A DNA stretch of 64,000 nt from Candidatus Viadribacter manganicus (GCF_001679665.1 NZ_CP013244.1:2116980-2180979), one strand, 5' to 3'. Positions 27,881 to 39,474 are shown, counted from the stretch's first letter. The notes: generated by a model from the sequence alone, not told the origin. Program-made: numbers and translations.

Positions 27881-29203
27881 GTGAGCGCTGAGGCCGTGAC
27901 AAGTGCGCCGAAATTTGGTGCTGTGGGCGCCATGGCCATTTCCGATTACGTTCCGAAGCGCAACGAGGACTACGTTTTCAACTACGATCCGAATGAGGAT
28001 GCGTGGAAGACTGATCTTTCCAAGTTGGACATCAGCCGCGCAGAGCGTTTCCGGGACAACAATTTCTGGCCGTTCTTCGAGCGGCTGAGAAAAGAGGATC
28101 CTGTCCACTACTGCCAGGATAGCCAGAACGGCCCGTATTGGTCCGTCACCAAGTACAACGACATCATGGCGGTGGACACGAACCACCAACAATTTTCATC
28201 TGAGCCGTCGATCGTTCTGTTCGATCCGGAAGAAGACTTTCCGTTGCCGATGTTCATCGCGATGGACCCGCCGAAGCATGACGTACAGCGCAAGACGGTT
28301 TCACCGATCGTTGCGCCGAACCATCTGGCCAATCTCGAGCCGGTTATTCGCGAACGCGCCGGCAAGCTCCTCGATGAAGTGCCGCGTGGCGAGGTGTTCA
28401 ACTGGGTCGACAAGATTTCGATCGAGCTGACGACGCAGATGCTGGCCACGCTCTTCGATTTCCCGTGGGAAGATCGCCGCAAGCTGACGCGTTGGTCCGA
28501 TGTCGCCACCGCTGCACCGGGAGCAGGGGTGGTCGAAAGCGACGAACAGCGACGCGCGGAGCTGATGGAGTGCCTTCAGTACTTCAACGGCCTATGGGAA
28601 GAGCGCGCCGCCGCGCCGCCGCGCCACGATCTCATCTCCATGCTCGCGCACGGCGAGAGCACCAAGGACATGCCGCGCCAGGAATTCCTTGGAAACCTCG
28701 TGCTGCTGATCGTCGGTGGCAACGACACCACGCGTAACTCGATTACCGGCAGCGTTTACGCGCTAAACAAATACCCAGAGCAATACGCGAAACTAAAGGC
28801 CAATCCGGCCCTCATTCCGAATCTGGTCTCAGAGACGATCCGTTGGCAGACGCCGCTCGCCTTCATGCGGCGCACCGCGCTTGAAGACGTCGAACTCGGT
28901 GGCAAGCTCATCAAGAAGCACGACAAAGTCGTGATGTGGTATGTATCCGGCAATCGCGATGACGAAGTGATCCCGAATGCCGATGCGTTCGATATCGAGC
29001 GCGAGAACGTTCGCCGCCATCTTTCATTCGGCTTCGGCATTCACCGCTGCGTCGGTAATCGCCTCGGCGAAATGCAACTCCGCATCGTTTGGGAAGAGAT
29101 CCTGAAGCGCTTCGACCACATCGAAGTTATGGCGGAACCCAAGCGCGTCTATTCGTCTTTCGTGAAGGGCTACGAAAGCTTGCCGGTTCGAATTTCGGGC
29201 TGA
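27881..29203 (+). CDS. Cytochrome P450, CYP153-like
   Basis: A 440-residue soluble bacterial P450. The I-helix motif is GGNDTTRNS (residues 279-287), the ExxR motif is in SETIRW, and the heme loop is FGFGIHRCVGNRLGEMQLR with the axial Cys at residue 390. The heme-loop plus the following IVWEEILKRF is characteristic of the CYP153 group, terminal alkane and fatty-acid hydroxylases, though other CYP groups are not excluded. The GTG at 27881 has CGGAG close upstream; an ATG at 27932 is the alternative. No dedicated ferredoxin or reductase is adjacent, so it must use shared redox partners. Confidence 0.9.
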   Translation: MSAEAVTSAPKFGAVGAMAISDYVPKRNEDYVFNYDPNEDAWKTDLSKLDISRAERFRDNNFWPFFERLRKEDPVHYCQDSQNGPYWSVTKYNDIMAVDTNHQQFSSEPSIVLFDPEEDFPLPMFIAMDPPKHDVQRKTVSPIVAPNHLANLEPVIRERAGKLLDEVPRGEVFNWVDKISIELTTQMLATLFDFPWEDRRKLTRWSDVATAAPGAGVVESDEQRRAELMECLQYFNGLWEERAAAPPRHDLISMLAHGESTKDMPRQEFLGNLVLLIVGGNDTTRNSITGSVYALNKYPEQYAKLKANPALIPNLVSETIRWQTPLAFMRRTALEDVELGGKLIKKHDKVVMWYVSGNRDDEVIPNADAFDIERENVRRHLSFGFGIHRCVGNRLGEMQLRIVWEEILKRFDHIEVMAEPKRVYSSFVKGYESLPVRISG

Positions 29204-29293
29204 GGCAAGAATAACGTTGGCGCGAATGCAACGCTTCGAGGCGGTTGCGCGTTAACCTGGAACCTGCGTTCCTAAGCGGCGTTTGTCGGGCGC

Positions 29294-29566
29294 ATGATCA
29301 GTGTGTTCGCATCCGCCACGTCCGGACCTGAACGGACAGAAGCCCACCCAAACGGGCTCGCCGACGTGCTGGATGAACTCTCCTACAACGTGAACCGCAA
29401 TAGCGCGCTCGACGGCGTGAAACTTGGCGTTCTGATGAACGCGGTCGGCCGCCGTTCCTACGGGCCGCTGCTGCTGATTTTGGGGCTGTTTGCAATTTCG
29501 CCCGCGACAGTCCTGCCGTTCATGACTTCAATCGTTGCGGCCATCACGTTGCTGGTGGCGCTTTAA
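29294..29566 (+). pseudogene. ExoD-family protein, N-terminal part (split by stop codon)
   Basis: A 90-codon frame with the N-terminal half of an ExoD (exopolysaccharide synthesis ExoD, PF06055) protein: [35 protein letters not shown] and the following membrane segment. It ends at TAA 29564-29566 in the middle of the family sequence. Compared with the intact copy at 29929 ([11 protein letters not shown]), the present copy reads LVAL-stop-MTLGLK, so the stop stands exactly where the intact copy has Gln; a CAA or CAG to TAA change explains it. Either a pseudogene or two separately translated halves. Confidence 0.75.
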
Positions 29567-29928
29567 ATGACGCTCGGTTTGAAGCGTCCGTGGCTGCCGA
29601 CGCCAATGCTTGAGATTTCTGTGCCCCGCCGCGCGTTCTTCGTATTTCTTGATCGGGCGCGTCCAATCCTCGATCCCATTGAAGGCGATCTTCTGCGCCC
29701 GCGCTGGACTTTCCTCACAGCGCCACTGTGGGTGGATATAGTGGCGCTCTGTGTGGTCGCGGCCGCGCTGATCACTTTTCCGCTGTCGCTCATCCCGTTC
29801 GCGCCGTTGGCGCCTGGTATCGCCATCGTTATGTTTGGTCTCGGCATGACTGCGCGTGACGGTGTTTTGCTCGCCATCGGCGTCGCGCTCACGGCAGCCG
29901 CGTTTTTGTTCGCTATTCCGCTCGTCGC

Positions 29929-29932
<4 letters not shown>
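29567..29932 (+). pseudogene. ExoD-family protein, C-terminal part (split by stop codon)
   Basis: A 121-codon frame in the same phase as the preceding half and starting at the ATG that directly follows its stop (TAAATG). It contains the C-terminal half of ExoD, with LGLKRPWLPTPMLEIS and the two hydrophobic stretches (VDIVALCVVAAALITF, PGIAIVMFGLGMTARDG). Because the ATG abuts the stop, translational restart is possible, and the two halves might still assemble in the membrane. The end overlaps the TTG start of the next, intact ExoD gene. Confidence 0.72.
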
Positions 29933-33086
<3,154 letters not shown>

Positions 33087-33114
33087 GGCTGAATCTGAGA
33101 CCAATTTCCAGATT

Positions 33115-33139
33115 TTGGATGAAATGAAATCCAATGGTT
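33115..33139 (+). terminator. Possible weak terminator after gyrB
   Basis: TTGGAT (33115-33120) and ATCCAA (33129-33134) form a 6-bp stem with an 8-base loop, 28 bases after the gyrB stop, followed by TGGTTTTC. The stem is AT-rich and the T-run short, so this is tentative. The rest of the gap to 33329 has no feature I can name. Confidence 0.35.
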
Positions 33140-33329
33140 TTCGTCGTTCGTCCCAACGATGACCAGAAGGAAATCAGGGAGGGGCGGGTGACGCATGCGG
33201 TGCGTTCGTGGCTTTGGTGGAAGAGCTGACGGATGCGTTGGTGTGGGCGCTGACGGCGCTGATGAGCGGCGGCGAGAGGCCGCGTGTGCGCTCGTTTGGG
33301 TTGCAGCCGCGAAGGTGCGGGCTGATGGG

Positions 33330-34106
33330 TTAGTGCGGCGCGATGAAGGAGCGGTAGAGCATGTAGGCGGCGACGAGGAAGACGACGCCGGCGAAGACGC
33401 GTTGTAGGGCGCCGCGTTGCTTGGCGAGATGCGATGCGATCGAGGCGCCGGCGAGGCCGCCGATGAGGCCGCCGCCGATGAAGAGCGCGGCGATACGCCA
33501 GTCGATGAGATTGTCGAGCGCGTAGGAGGCGGCGGTGGTGGCGCCGAAACTTCCGACCGAGAAGAGCGACGAGCCGATGGCTTGGATCATGCTCATGCCG
33601 GTGGCGCCGATGAGGCCGGGGACGATGAGAAAGCCGCCGCCGATGCCGAAGAAGCCGGAGATGGCGCCGACGCCGGCGCCGTAGGCGATGAGCTTGGGGG
33701 CGTTCTCGCGGGTGAGGCGGACGTCCTGGCCGGTGTCGCTGGGTGGGCGGCGCAGCATGGCGATGCCGATGACGATCATCAGCACGGCAAAGAGCGGCAG
33801 CAGGATTTGCGCGTCGGTGACTTTGCCGATGGCGGCGCCGATGGCTGCGCCGAAGACGCCCGAGGCGGCGAACACCATGGCGCAGCGCCAACGGACGTTG
33901 CCGCGGCGGGCGTGGTTGATGAAGTTGGCGAAGGCGTTGACCGATACGGCGATGGCGGAGGTGCCGATCGCGACGTGCGGGTTGGCGACGCCGACGACGT
34001 AGAGCAGCGCCGGTGTGGCGAGGATCGAGCCGCCGCCGCCGATGATTGCGAGGACCAGGCCGACGGCGCCGCCGCTCAAGATCGCAAGAATGTCGGGGAG
34101 GCTCAT
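33330..34106 (-). CDS. TSUP (TauE/SafE) family sulfur-compound permease
   Basis: A 258-residue inner-membrane protein with about eight membrane segments and the family repeats GGAVGLVLAIIGGGGSIL and GAISGFFGIGGGFLIVPGL. TSUP proteins move sulfite, thiosulfate or other small sulfur anions. It overlaps the rhodanese gene upstream by 4 bases, and that gene overlaps the BigR-type repressor gene by 4 bases, so all three are one operon. In known bigR operons a TSUP protein is thought to export sulfite produced by persulfide oxidation, which fits here. Confidence 0.92.
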   Translation of the reverse strand: MSLPDILAILSGGAVGLVLAIIGGGGSILATPALLYVVGVANPHVAIGTSAIAVSVNAFANFINHARRGNVRWRCAMVFAASGVFGAAIGAAIGKVTDAQILLPLFAVLMIVIGIAMLRRPPSDTGQDVRLTRENAPKLIAYGAGVGAISGFFGIGGGFLIVPGLIGATGMSMIQAIGSSLFSVGSFGATTAASYALDNLIDWRIAALFIGGGLIGGLAGASIASHLAKQRGALQRVFAGVVFLVAAYMLYRSFIAPH

Positions 34107-34636
34107 GCGCCGAAGCTGCCGCGATTCCACGGCATCGCCTTCAAGATCATCGCCATGCCGCACCAGCCTGTTGTGCCGGCAAAGGTAAGCCCTGCGCCGA
34201 TGAATGCGGAGAGACCATAGAAGGCTGGATTGACCAGCGCGCCAAGGGTGACGCCAAGCAAAATGAGAAGGCCAGCGGTGATTTGAACCTGGCGCATGAT
34301 CTCGAGCGGGGCGTTGCGGTTGCTGTGCACGGGCAGGCCGGCCTGCTTCCAGGCCTCGATGCCGCCTTGCAGGTAATAGGCTTCGCGGAAGCCGCGCGCG
34401 AGCAAGGTGGCGGCGTTGCTTTGGGTGCGTAGACCCGAGCGGCAGTGAAACACGGCGGCTTTGCCATGGTCGCGATCGAAATCGTGCGCGTCGATTGCCG
34501 AGAGCGGCGCGAGGCGCGCGCCGAGGATGTGCTCGCGCGCGTGTTCGTCGGTCTCGCGGATGTCGATGAGCACGGTGTCGCCGCTATCGAGCTTCCGCTT
34601 GAGCTCCGGCGCGCTGATGGGATTGAGCGAGGTCAT
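34103..34636 (-). CDS. Rhodanese-DUF2892 fusion protein
   Basis: A 177-residue protein. Residues 1 to about 105 are a single rhodanese domain with the active-site loop FHCRSGLRTQSNA, where the Cys carries the persulfide. Residues 115-177 are a DUF2892 membrane hairpin (QITAGLLILLGVTLGALVNP, then LSAFIGAGLTFAGTTGWCGM). The fusion places a sulfurtransferase at the inner membrane, next to the TSUP permease encoded downstream in the same operon. Start MTSLNPISAPELKRKL at 34636 overlaps the regulator stop. The family is common in BigR-controlled sulfide detoxification operons. Confidence 0.92.
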   Translation of the reverse strand: MTSLNPISAPELKRKLDSGDTVLIDIRETDEHAREHILGARLAPLSAIDAHDFDRDHGKAAVFHCRSGLRTQSNAATLLARGFREAYYLQGGIEAWKQAGLPVHSNRNAPLEIMRQVQITAGLLILLGVTLGALVNPAFYGLSAFIGAGLTFAGTTGWCGMAMILKAMPWNRGSFGA

Positions 34637-34959
34637 TTCCGTTTCCGTTTTGGGGGGCAATAGATCGACGCCAGCGTGTCGAGGATGCGGGCGACGTTGG
34701 GATCGGCGAGGCGATAGAAGATGGATTGCGCATCGCGGCGGGTGGCGACGAGGCCTTCTTCACGCAGCCGCGCCAGATGCTGCGACAACGCTGATTGTGA
34801 GAGGCCGGAGGCTTCTTGCAGCGCCCCGGCTGAGTGTTCGCCGTCCGACAATTGGCAAAGCACCATCAGCCGCGATTCATGCGCCAGCGCCTTGAGTAGC
34901 GCCGCCGCTTCGCCGGCCTTGGCGGCAAACTGGGTGGGGGAGAGTTCAGCGAGAGCCAT
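34633..34959 (-). CDS. bigR: BigR/SqrR-type ArsR-family persulfide-sensing repressor
   Basis: A 108-residue winged-helix repressor of the ArsR family: LLKALAHESRLMVLCQL, then GLSQSALSQHLARLREEGLV as recognition helix and TRRDAQSIFYRLAD as wing. Two cysteines, Cys35 (MVLCQL) and Cys101 (SIYCPP), are 66 residues apart, the same spacing as the two redox cysteines of BigR and SqrR, which form a di- or tetrasulfide bridge with reactive sulfur and release DNA. First gene of the operon with rhodanese and TSUP; divergent from the metallo-hydrolase it likely also controls. The C-terminus is a short basic tail (KRKRK). Confidence 0.9.
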   Translation of the reverse strand: MALAELSPTQFAAKAGEAAALLKALAHESRLMVLCQLSDGEHSAGALQEASGLSQSALSQHLARLREEGLVATRRDAQSIFYRLADPNVARILDTLASIYCPPKRKRK

Positions 34960-35029
34960 CTTGCTGTATATATCAATTGAATCTAATTTAGCAATATCTA
35001 ATATTCCGCGCATCAACGGAGCCAAAGCC
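34960..35029. promoter_or_regulatory. Divergent bigR / metallo-hydrolase control region
   Basis: A 70-base AT-rich gap, unusual for this GC-rich window. On the plus strand TTGAAT, 16 bases, TAATAT forms a promoter for the hydrolase; on the minus strand TTGCTA, 16 bases, TATATA forms one for bigR; they overlap. Two direct ATCTAAT repeats (34981-34987, 34996-35002) and the palindrome CAATTG lie inside. BigR operators are AT-rich, so one repressor site could control both directions. Confidence 0.55.
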
Positions 35030-35890
35030 ATGACCCTCCCTAAAGTCCGCGCCTTCTTTCACGAGCCTACGTTCACCGTGAGCTATCTGGTCTGGGATGC
35101 TGAGACCAAGAACGGTGCGATCATCGATAGCGTGCTGGATTTCGATCAAAGCTCAGGTCGCACCGGCACGCATTCGGCTGAAGCGATCTTGGCCGCGGCG
35201 AAGGCGGAAGGCGTCACTATCAATTGGCTGCTTGAGACCCATGCGCATGCCGACCACATTTCAGGCGCCCCGTTCCTGAAGAAGGCGACAGCGGCGCCGA
35301 TCGCGATCGGTGAGCGCATCAAAGCGGTGCAGCAGGTCTTCAAGGATGTCTTCAATCTTGCCTACGTGACCGCCGATGGCCGTCCGTTCGACAAGCTGGT
35401 CGCTGACGGCGAAGTGCTGAAACTCGGCGCCTTGGAGATCAAAGTGATCCACACTCCTGGTCACACGCCGGCGTGTGTCTCATATCTCATTGGCGATGCT
35501 CTTTTTGTCGGCGACACCATGTTCATGCCGGACTTCGGCACTGCGCGTGCTGACTTTCCGGGCGGCGATGCGCGTACGCTCTATCGCTCAATCCAGAAAT
35601 TGTTGGCGCTTCCGCCTGAGACGCGCATCTTCCTCTGCCACGATTACAAAGCGCCGGGCCGCGATGTCTTTGCCTGGGAAAGCACGGTCGGCGAGGAGCG
35701 GGCCAAGAACATTCATTTGGCCAATGTTTCAGAGGACGAGTTCGTTGCGATCCGTGAGGCGCGTGACAAGACCTTGTCTATGCCGGCGCTGATCCTGCCC
35801 TCGATCCAGGTGAATATTCAGGCCGGCGAGTTACCCCCGCCCGAGCCTAATGGCGTGCGCTATCTGAAATTGCCGATCAACGCGCTCTAA
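35030..35890 (+). CDS. MBL-fold metallo-hydrolase, Blh/persulfide dioxygenase-like
   Basis: A 286-residue metallo-beta-lactamase-fold protein. The metal motif THAHADH is at residues 70-76, later ligands are in HTPGHTPACVSY, VGDTMFMPD and FLCHDYK. It resembles the Blh proteins encoded beside bigR and the ETHE1 persulfide dioxygenases, which oxidise glutathione persulfide to sulfite. ATG 35030 has GGAG eight bases upstream. Divergent from the bigR-rhodanese-TSUP operon, it completes a sulfide detoxification set. A sulfide:quinone reductase is not present in the window. Confidence 0.9.
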   Translation: MTLPKVRAFFHEPTFTVSYLVWDAETKNGAIIDSVLDFDQSSGRTGTHSAEAILAAAKAEGVTINWLLETHAHADHISGAPFLKKATAAPIAIGERIKAVQQVFKDVFNLAYVTADGRPFDKLVADGEVLKLGALEIKVIHTPGHTPACVSYLIGDALFVGDTMFMPDFGTARADFPGGDARTLYRSIQKLLALPPETRIFLCHDYKAPGRDVFAWESTVGEERAKNIHLANVSEDEFVAIREARDKTLSMPALILPSIQVNIQAGELPPPEPNGVRYLKLPINAL

Positions 35891-35905
35891 AGGGCCCGGC
35901 TTGGA

Positions 35906-35936
35906 GGGTTCGGTTGCGCAATCCGCATCCGAACCC
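35906..35936 (+). terminator. Hairpin after the metallo-hydrolase gene
   Basis: GGGTTCGG (35906-35913) pairs perfectly with CCGAACCC (35929-35936), 16 bases after the stop codon. Only CTTC follows, so a U-tract is missing; it may still end or protect the transcript. Confidence 0.4.
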
Positions 35937-36046
35937 CTTCGGCGCGGCATCCTCTACGATGAGGGCGTGGGCTTCGATGGAAGTCCGCGCCGCGTCGTGA
36001 GAGTTTGCCGGCCGCGCGTGGTGCGCGCGGAATGAGGGGGCCTGGA

Positions 36047-36469
36047 ATGTATAAGGCAGTTATTGGCGCGGTTGCGTTGGTGTTGTTGAGCGCATGCGCG
36101 CAGCAGCAGGCGCAAGAACCGACGCGAGAGGAGCTTGTCGCGCGCGGCGACTATCTCGTGAACAACATTGGCGGCTGCAACGATTGTCACACGCCGATGA
36201 CGCCGACTGGGCCGGACGCAGCGCACGCGCTGCAAGGCGCAACGCTCGCCTTTGCGCCGACGATTGAGATTCCATGGGCGCCGGTTGCGCCGTCGATCGC
36301 CGGAATTCCTCCGGGCTACACTGAAGAGCAGTTTGCGGCGTTCCTGCAGACTGGCGTCCGACCCGACGGCTCAAGTCCGCGCCCGCCAATGCCTGCGTTC
36401 CGTTTGAACGAAGAAGATGCGCGCGCGATGACGGCGTACATCGCGACACTGCCGCGCGAGACTCCGTAA
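36047..36469 (+). CDS. c-type cytochrome lipoprotein
   Basis: A 140-residue lipoprotein starting MYKAVIGAVALVLLSACAQQ at 36047 (lipobox LSAC). The mature protein is a small class I cytochrome c: heme-binding CNDCH about residue 43 and a probable Met axial ligand in PPMPAFR near the C-terminus, followed by the final helix ARAMTAYIATL. It resembles the cytochrome c subunits that accompany alcohol or isoquinoline-type dehydrogenases, passing electrons in the periplasm. No partner enzyme is next to it. A strong hairpin follows the gene. Confidence 0.87.
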   Translation: MYKAVIGAVALVLLSACAQQQAQEPTREELVARGDYLVNNIGGCNDCHTPMTPTGPDAAHALQGATLAFAPTIEIPWAPVAPSIAGIPPGYTEEQFAAFLQTGVRPDGSSPRPPMPAFRLNEEDARAMTAYIATLPRETP

Positions 36470-36487
36470 CGACGACGCTTGACGCAT

Positions 36488-36517
36488 GAGATGTGCGCGT
36501 GAGTGCGCGCACATTTC
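36488..36517 (+). terminator. Hairpin after the cytochrome c gene
   Basis: ATGTGCGCG (36491-36499) and CGCGCACAT (36506-36514) pair perfectly around TGAGTG; allowing one G-U pair extends the stem to 12 bp (36488-36517). It lies 19 bases after the stop codon. The T-tract is short (TTTC), so termination is likely but not certain. Confidence 0.5.
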
Positions 36518-36865
36518 AATGAGATCACATTTACTGTTCCGTTCTTGACGCGCACGCGTGATGGGTATTCCATTCGGATGTTGGAAGACATTGGCGCCGT
36601 CCGCCGGTTCCCGCCGCATCGCTCATGCAGCACACAGCACCTGGGCCACGGCGCGCGCTGAGTTTGTCTTCCCGTCCGATGAAAACCACCGCGTGCAGCA
36701 ATGGTGCTGCCAGAGTCGCGGGCCGCTTCGTCTCGGGCCGGCGTCAGGCGACGCTTCAGCAAATGGTGATGTGTGAACGAACAAAGCCGCAACTAAGCCG
36801 CAGCGTTTTCGCATGCGGCGCTCAACTCTAGAAAAGCGCAATGCATCGCTCCTATTTCTTGTTCG
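36518..36865. other. Gene-free stretch before thpR
   Basis: In this roughly 350-base stretch only short unconvincing frames occur on either strand (for example 36558-36776 plus, 36623-36841 minus), none with a recognisable domain, good ribosome-binding site or typical codon use. I see no repeat, tRNA or insertion-sequence end. The promoter of thpR must lie here but I cannot place it. Confidence 0.5.
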
Positions 36866-37414
36866 ATGTCGCTTCGTTTGTTCGCTGCTCTTTCAATTCC
36901 AGATGAGGTCGCGGAGCGCTTGCTGCCGCTGATGAAGGGTGTTGGCGGCGCCAATTGGCGGCCGCGCGAGAACTTGCACCTGACGCTGCGCTTCTTCGGT
37001 GCGATCACCGAGCCTGTCGCGGAAGATCTCGATGGCGAGTTGGAAGCGGCGACGCGCGGGATCGATCCATTCGAGCTGCGCTTGAAGGGCGCCGGTTCGT
37101 TCGGCGGCGCCGATCCGCACGCGCTTTGGATAGGCGCAGCTGAAAGCGATTCATTGAAGCAGCTTGCGGCGGCGTGTGAGAAGGCGGCGCGGCGCGTCAA
37201 GCTGAAACCGGAGCCGGTCAAGTTCACGCCGCACGTGACGATCGCGTATTTGAACGGCGCAACGCTTGATCGGGTGCAGGCGTTCGTCGCCCGGCACGGA
37301 TTGTTCGAGACGCCTGCGTTCGCGGTCGGCGGTTTTGGGCTCTATTCCAGCATCACGCGGAAATCCGCTCCGAGCCTTTATCGGCTCGAAGCGGAGTATC
37401 CATTACGGGGTTAA
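36866..37414 (+). CDS. thpR: RNA 2',3'-cyclic phosphodiesterase ThpR
   Basis: A 182-residue 2H phosphoesterase. The two catalytic motifs H-x-T-x are HLTLRFFG (near residue 40) and HVTIAYL (near residue 125), at the spacing of the LigT/ThpR family. It opens 2',3'-cyclic phosphates on RNA and can ligate tRNA halves in vitro; the in vivo role is unclear. It is convergent with a lipoprotein gene 10 bases away. The start MSLRLFAALSIPDEV is the usual one. Confidence 0.93.
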   Translation: MSLRLFAALSIPDEVAERLLPLMKGVGGANWRPRENLHLTLRFFGAITEPVAEDLDGELEAATRGIDPFELRLKGAGSFGGADPHALWIGAAESDSLKQLAAACEKAARRVKLKPEPVKFTPHVTIAYLNGATLDRVQAFVARHGLFETPAFAVGGFGLYSSITRKSAPSLYRLEAEYPLRG

Positions 37415-37424
37415 GCGCTCGCGC

Positions 37425-37946
37425 TTAGGAAACCGGCGCAGGTTGCGGCGTTTCTGGCGCGGGCGGGGCGGTGTCGCGCACAAGTGTTGCGGGCGGCGGG
37501 TTCGGACCCATCGCGCAGCAGCGCACTTGCACTTCGAGCACCTGGCCGTTGAAGCGGCACTCGGAGTCACTGACCGAGCGGAGGATAGCCATGCCGCCAG
37601 CGCGGCTGGTGTAGCGGGTCTGCGTGCAGCCCGTCAGCGTGTAGCCCGGATCGCATGTGCCAGCGCGTGTGCGGTTCATCGTACGCGTGACGCAGACGAC
37701 GTTGCGCGCCATCGCTTGATCGGCCGTTGCTTGGGCGCGATTGGCGACGCCGAACACTTCGGCGATGCGTGTGCCGAGCGAGGAGCGGACTTCTTCAGTG
37801 TCTGCGTGTTGTTTGCAGATGTCGGTGTTGCCGCGCGAAGCGTCTTGGGCACACCATTGTGCGATCGTGAGATCGCCTGTTCGGTTGGCGCAAGCGGTGG
37901 CCAAAGTAGCCAACGCCAGCGCGGCGATGATTGAAGCAATGCGCAT
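37425..37946 (-). CDS. Cys-rich putative lipoprotein
   Basis: A 173-residue exported protein with a signal sequence MRIASIIAALALATLATACA that contains a plausible lipobox (ATAC). The mature part has about nine cysteines spread evenly (WCAQ, ICKQ, VVCVTR, GTCDPG, GCTQT, ECRF, CCAM), likely disulfide-bonded, and a Pro-rich tail (PPAPETPQPAPVS). I recognise no family. It faces the sirtuin gene divergently with 120 bases between starts. Confidence 0.7.
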   Translation of the reverse strand: MRIASIIAALALATLATACANRTGDLTIAQWCAQDASRGNTDICKQHADTEEVRSSLGTRIAEVFGVANRAQATADQAMARNVVCVTRTMNRTRAGTCDPGYTLTGCTQTRYTSRAGGMAILRSVSDSECRFNGQVLEVQVRCCAMGPNPPPATLVRDTAPPAPETPQPAPVS

Positions 37947-38066
37947 TCTGGCGCCTTTCCCTCTGTTATCCCCCGCGGGCTCCCAAAGCGGATAGGGAGA
38001 AACGCGTCAACACTTGTCGCGGTTTCAGGGAATTCTATCTCTGACTGCCTTTCGGGCGGAGGTTCC

Positions 38067-38783
38067 ATGATTGCCAAGCGCATTTTCATACTGACGGGCG
38101 CCGGTGTTTCGGCTGAATCCGGTCTTTCGACGTTTCGTGACACGGGCGGAATCTGGAGTCGCTACAAGCTTGAAGAAGTCGCCTCGATTCAAGGCTATGA
38201 GAACAATCCGGCGTTCGTGCTCGAGTTCTACAATATGCGACGGAACACGCATGCAGGCGTTGAGCCGAATGAAGCGCATATCGCGCTCGGCCAATTGCAG
38301 ACGATCTGGGCTGAACGTGGCGGCGCCGTCACGATTTGCACGCAGAACGTCGACAATCTTCACGAACGTGGCGGCGCGTTGAGCGTCATCCATATGCACG
38401 GCGAGATCGCCAAGGCGCGCTGCCACGATTGCGGTGGGCTCGCGCCTTATGATGGCGATCTCTCACCCAATATGGGCTGCGGTGCGTGCGGACGAACCGG
38501 CGGCATGCGTCCGCATGTCGTGTGGTTCGGTGAGACGCCGCTTTACATGGATGAGATCTACGAGGCGCTTTCGAGCGCCGATTTGTTCGTTTCGATCGGT
38601 ACGTCAGGGAATGTGTATCCGGCGGCCGGCTTTGTTTCCGCGGCGCGTGCGGCGGGTATCCCGACGATGGAGATCAACCTTGAACCTTCCGGCAATGCGG
38701 AGGCGTTCGATCTCGCGCGTTACGGAAAAGCAAGCGAGCAAGTGCCTGCCTGGGTCGCTGAGATGGTGGCGATCGCAGGCTAG
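38067..38783 (+). CDS. cobB: NAD-dependent protein deacylase (sirtuin, CobB type)
   Basis: A 238-residue class III (U) sirtuin that removes acyl groups from lysines using NAD. NAD-binding motif LTGAGVSAESGLSTFRD starts at residue 9, then CTQNVDNLHERGG, the catalytic His in HMHGE, and zinc ligands CHDC and CGAC. The VWFGETPLYMD and SIGTSGNVYPAAGF motifs complete the fold. Despite the gene symbol it has nothing to do with the cobaltochelatase genes further on. It stands as a single gene. Confidence 0.96.
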   Translation: MIAKRIFILTGAGVSAESGLSTFRDTGGIWSRYKLEEVASIQGYENNPAFVLEFYNMRRNTHAGVEPNEAHIALGQLQTIWAERGGAVTICTQNVDNLHERGGALSVIHMHGEIAKARCHDCGGLAPYDGDLSPNMGCGACGRTGGMRPHVVWFGETPLYMDEIYEALSSADLFVSIGTSGNVYPAAGFVSAARAAGIPTMEINLEPSGNAEAFDLARYGKASEQVPAWVAEMVAIAG

Positions 38784-38838
38784 GCGAGAGGCGTTTTCGG
38801 GCTAATGTATCCACGTGGGGCAGGCCAGGAGCAGGCGA

Positions 38839-39474
38839 ATGATTGGACGTTTGGCAGTGGTGGCTTTGGCCGTGAGCCTGGCGAGCTGCGCCGGGATCGA
38901 ACCGGCTGGGCGCAATGCCCGTGGCGGCGGGGCAAGCCCGACCGCAACTGCCAGCGCGCCGACGCCAGCACCGCGCACGGCGCCGCCAGTTGCGCTGCTG
39001 CCGCCTCAAACGACAACGCCCGCACCGCAAGCGGCCACGACAACATCGCCGCCAGCGCGTCCGCCGCTCGCGACACCACCGCCCACGCGCCAAAGCGCGC
39101 CGATGACGGCCAGTGCGCCGCCGCCGCGTACGCAACCGGCCGCGCCGCCGGTCGTCGCCGCACCGCAAGTGACGGCGCCCGCGCCAACCACGCCTGCGCC
39201 AAGCCAACCTGCACGCGCGCTCTCACCAGACGATGACATCATCGTGCCCGGCCAAGTGCAAACGCAGGTGCCTGCGCCCGCGGGCGATCCACGCACCAAT
39301 GAAGAGCGCCGCGCCGACGTGCGGTCCTGGGATCAGTGCATCACGCAGGTGCAGGGCGCGTTCGACAGTGATCCGATGAGCCCGCAATTGACGACGCCGG
39401 AAGAATATTGCGCGCAATCGCTCGGCATGGCCGACCGCACGTCGGTGCCATTCTCACGACAACAACGGCGCTAA
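38839..39474 (+). CDS. Pro/Ala/Thr-rich lipoprotein of unknown function
   Basis: A 211-residue lipoprotein starting MIGRLAVVALAVSLASCAG at 38839 (lipobox LASC). Residues 30-145 are a low-complexity Pro/Ala/Thr spacer, probably extended and surface- or wall-facing. The last 65 residues form a small domain with two cysteines (SWDQCITQVQG, EEYCAQSLGM) that suggest a disulfide. No family recognised. An in-frame GTG at 38815 exists, but 38839 puts the signal peptide at the N-terminus. It overlaps the following metallopeptidase gene by 4 bases at the 3' end, convergently. Confidence 0.68.
   Translation: MIGRLAVVALAVSLASCAGIEPAGRNARGGGASPTATASAPTPAPRTAPPVALLPPQTTTPAPQAATTTSPPARPPLATPPPTRQSAPMTASAPPPRTQPAAPPVVAAPQVTAPAPTTPAPSQPARALSPDDDIIVPGQVQTQVPAPAGDPRTNEERRADVRSWDQCITQVQGAFDSDPMSPQLTTPEEYCAQSLGMADRTSVPFSRQQRR

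Noticed and set aside
36518..36865. Short frames suggestive of small genes before thpR
   Set aside because: No ribosome-binding site, no family similarity and mixed codon use; left as unassigned.
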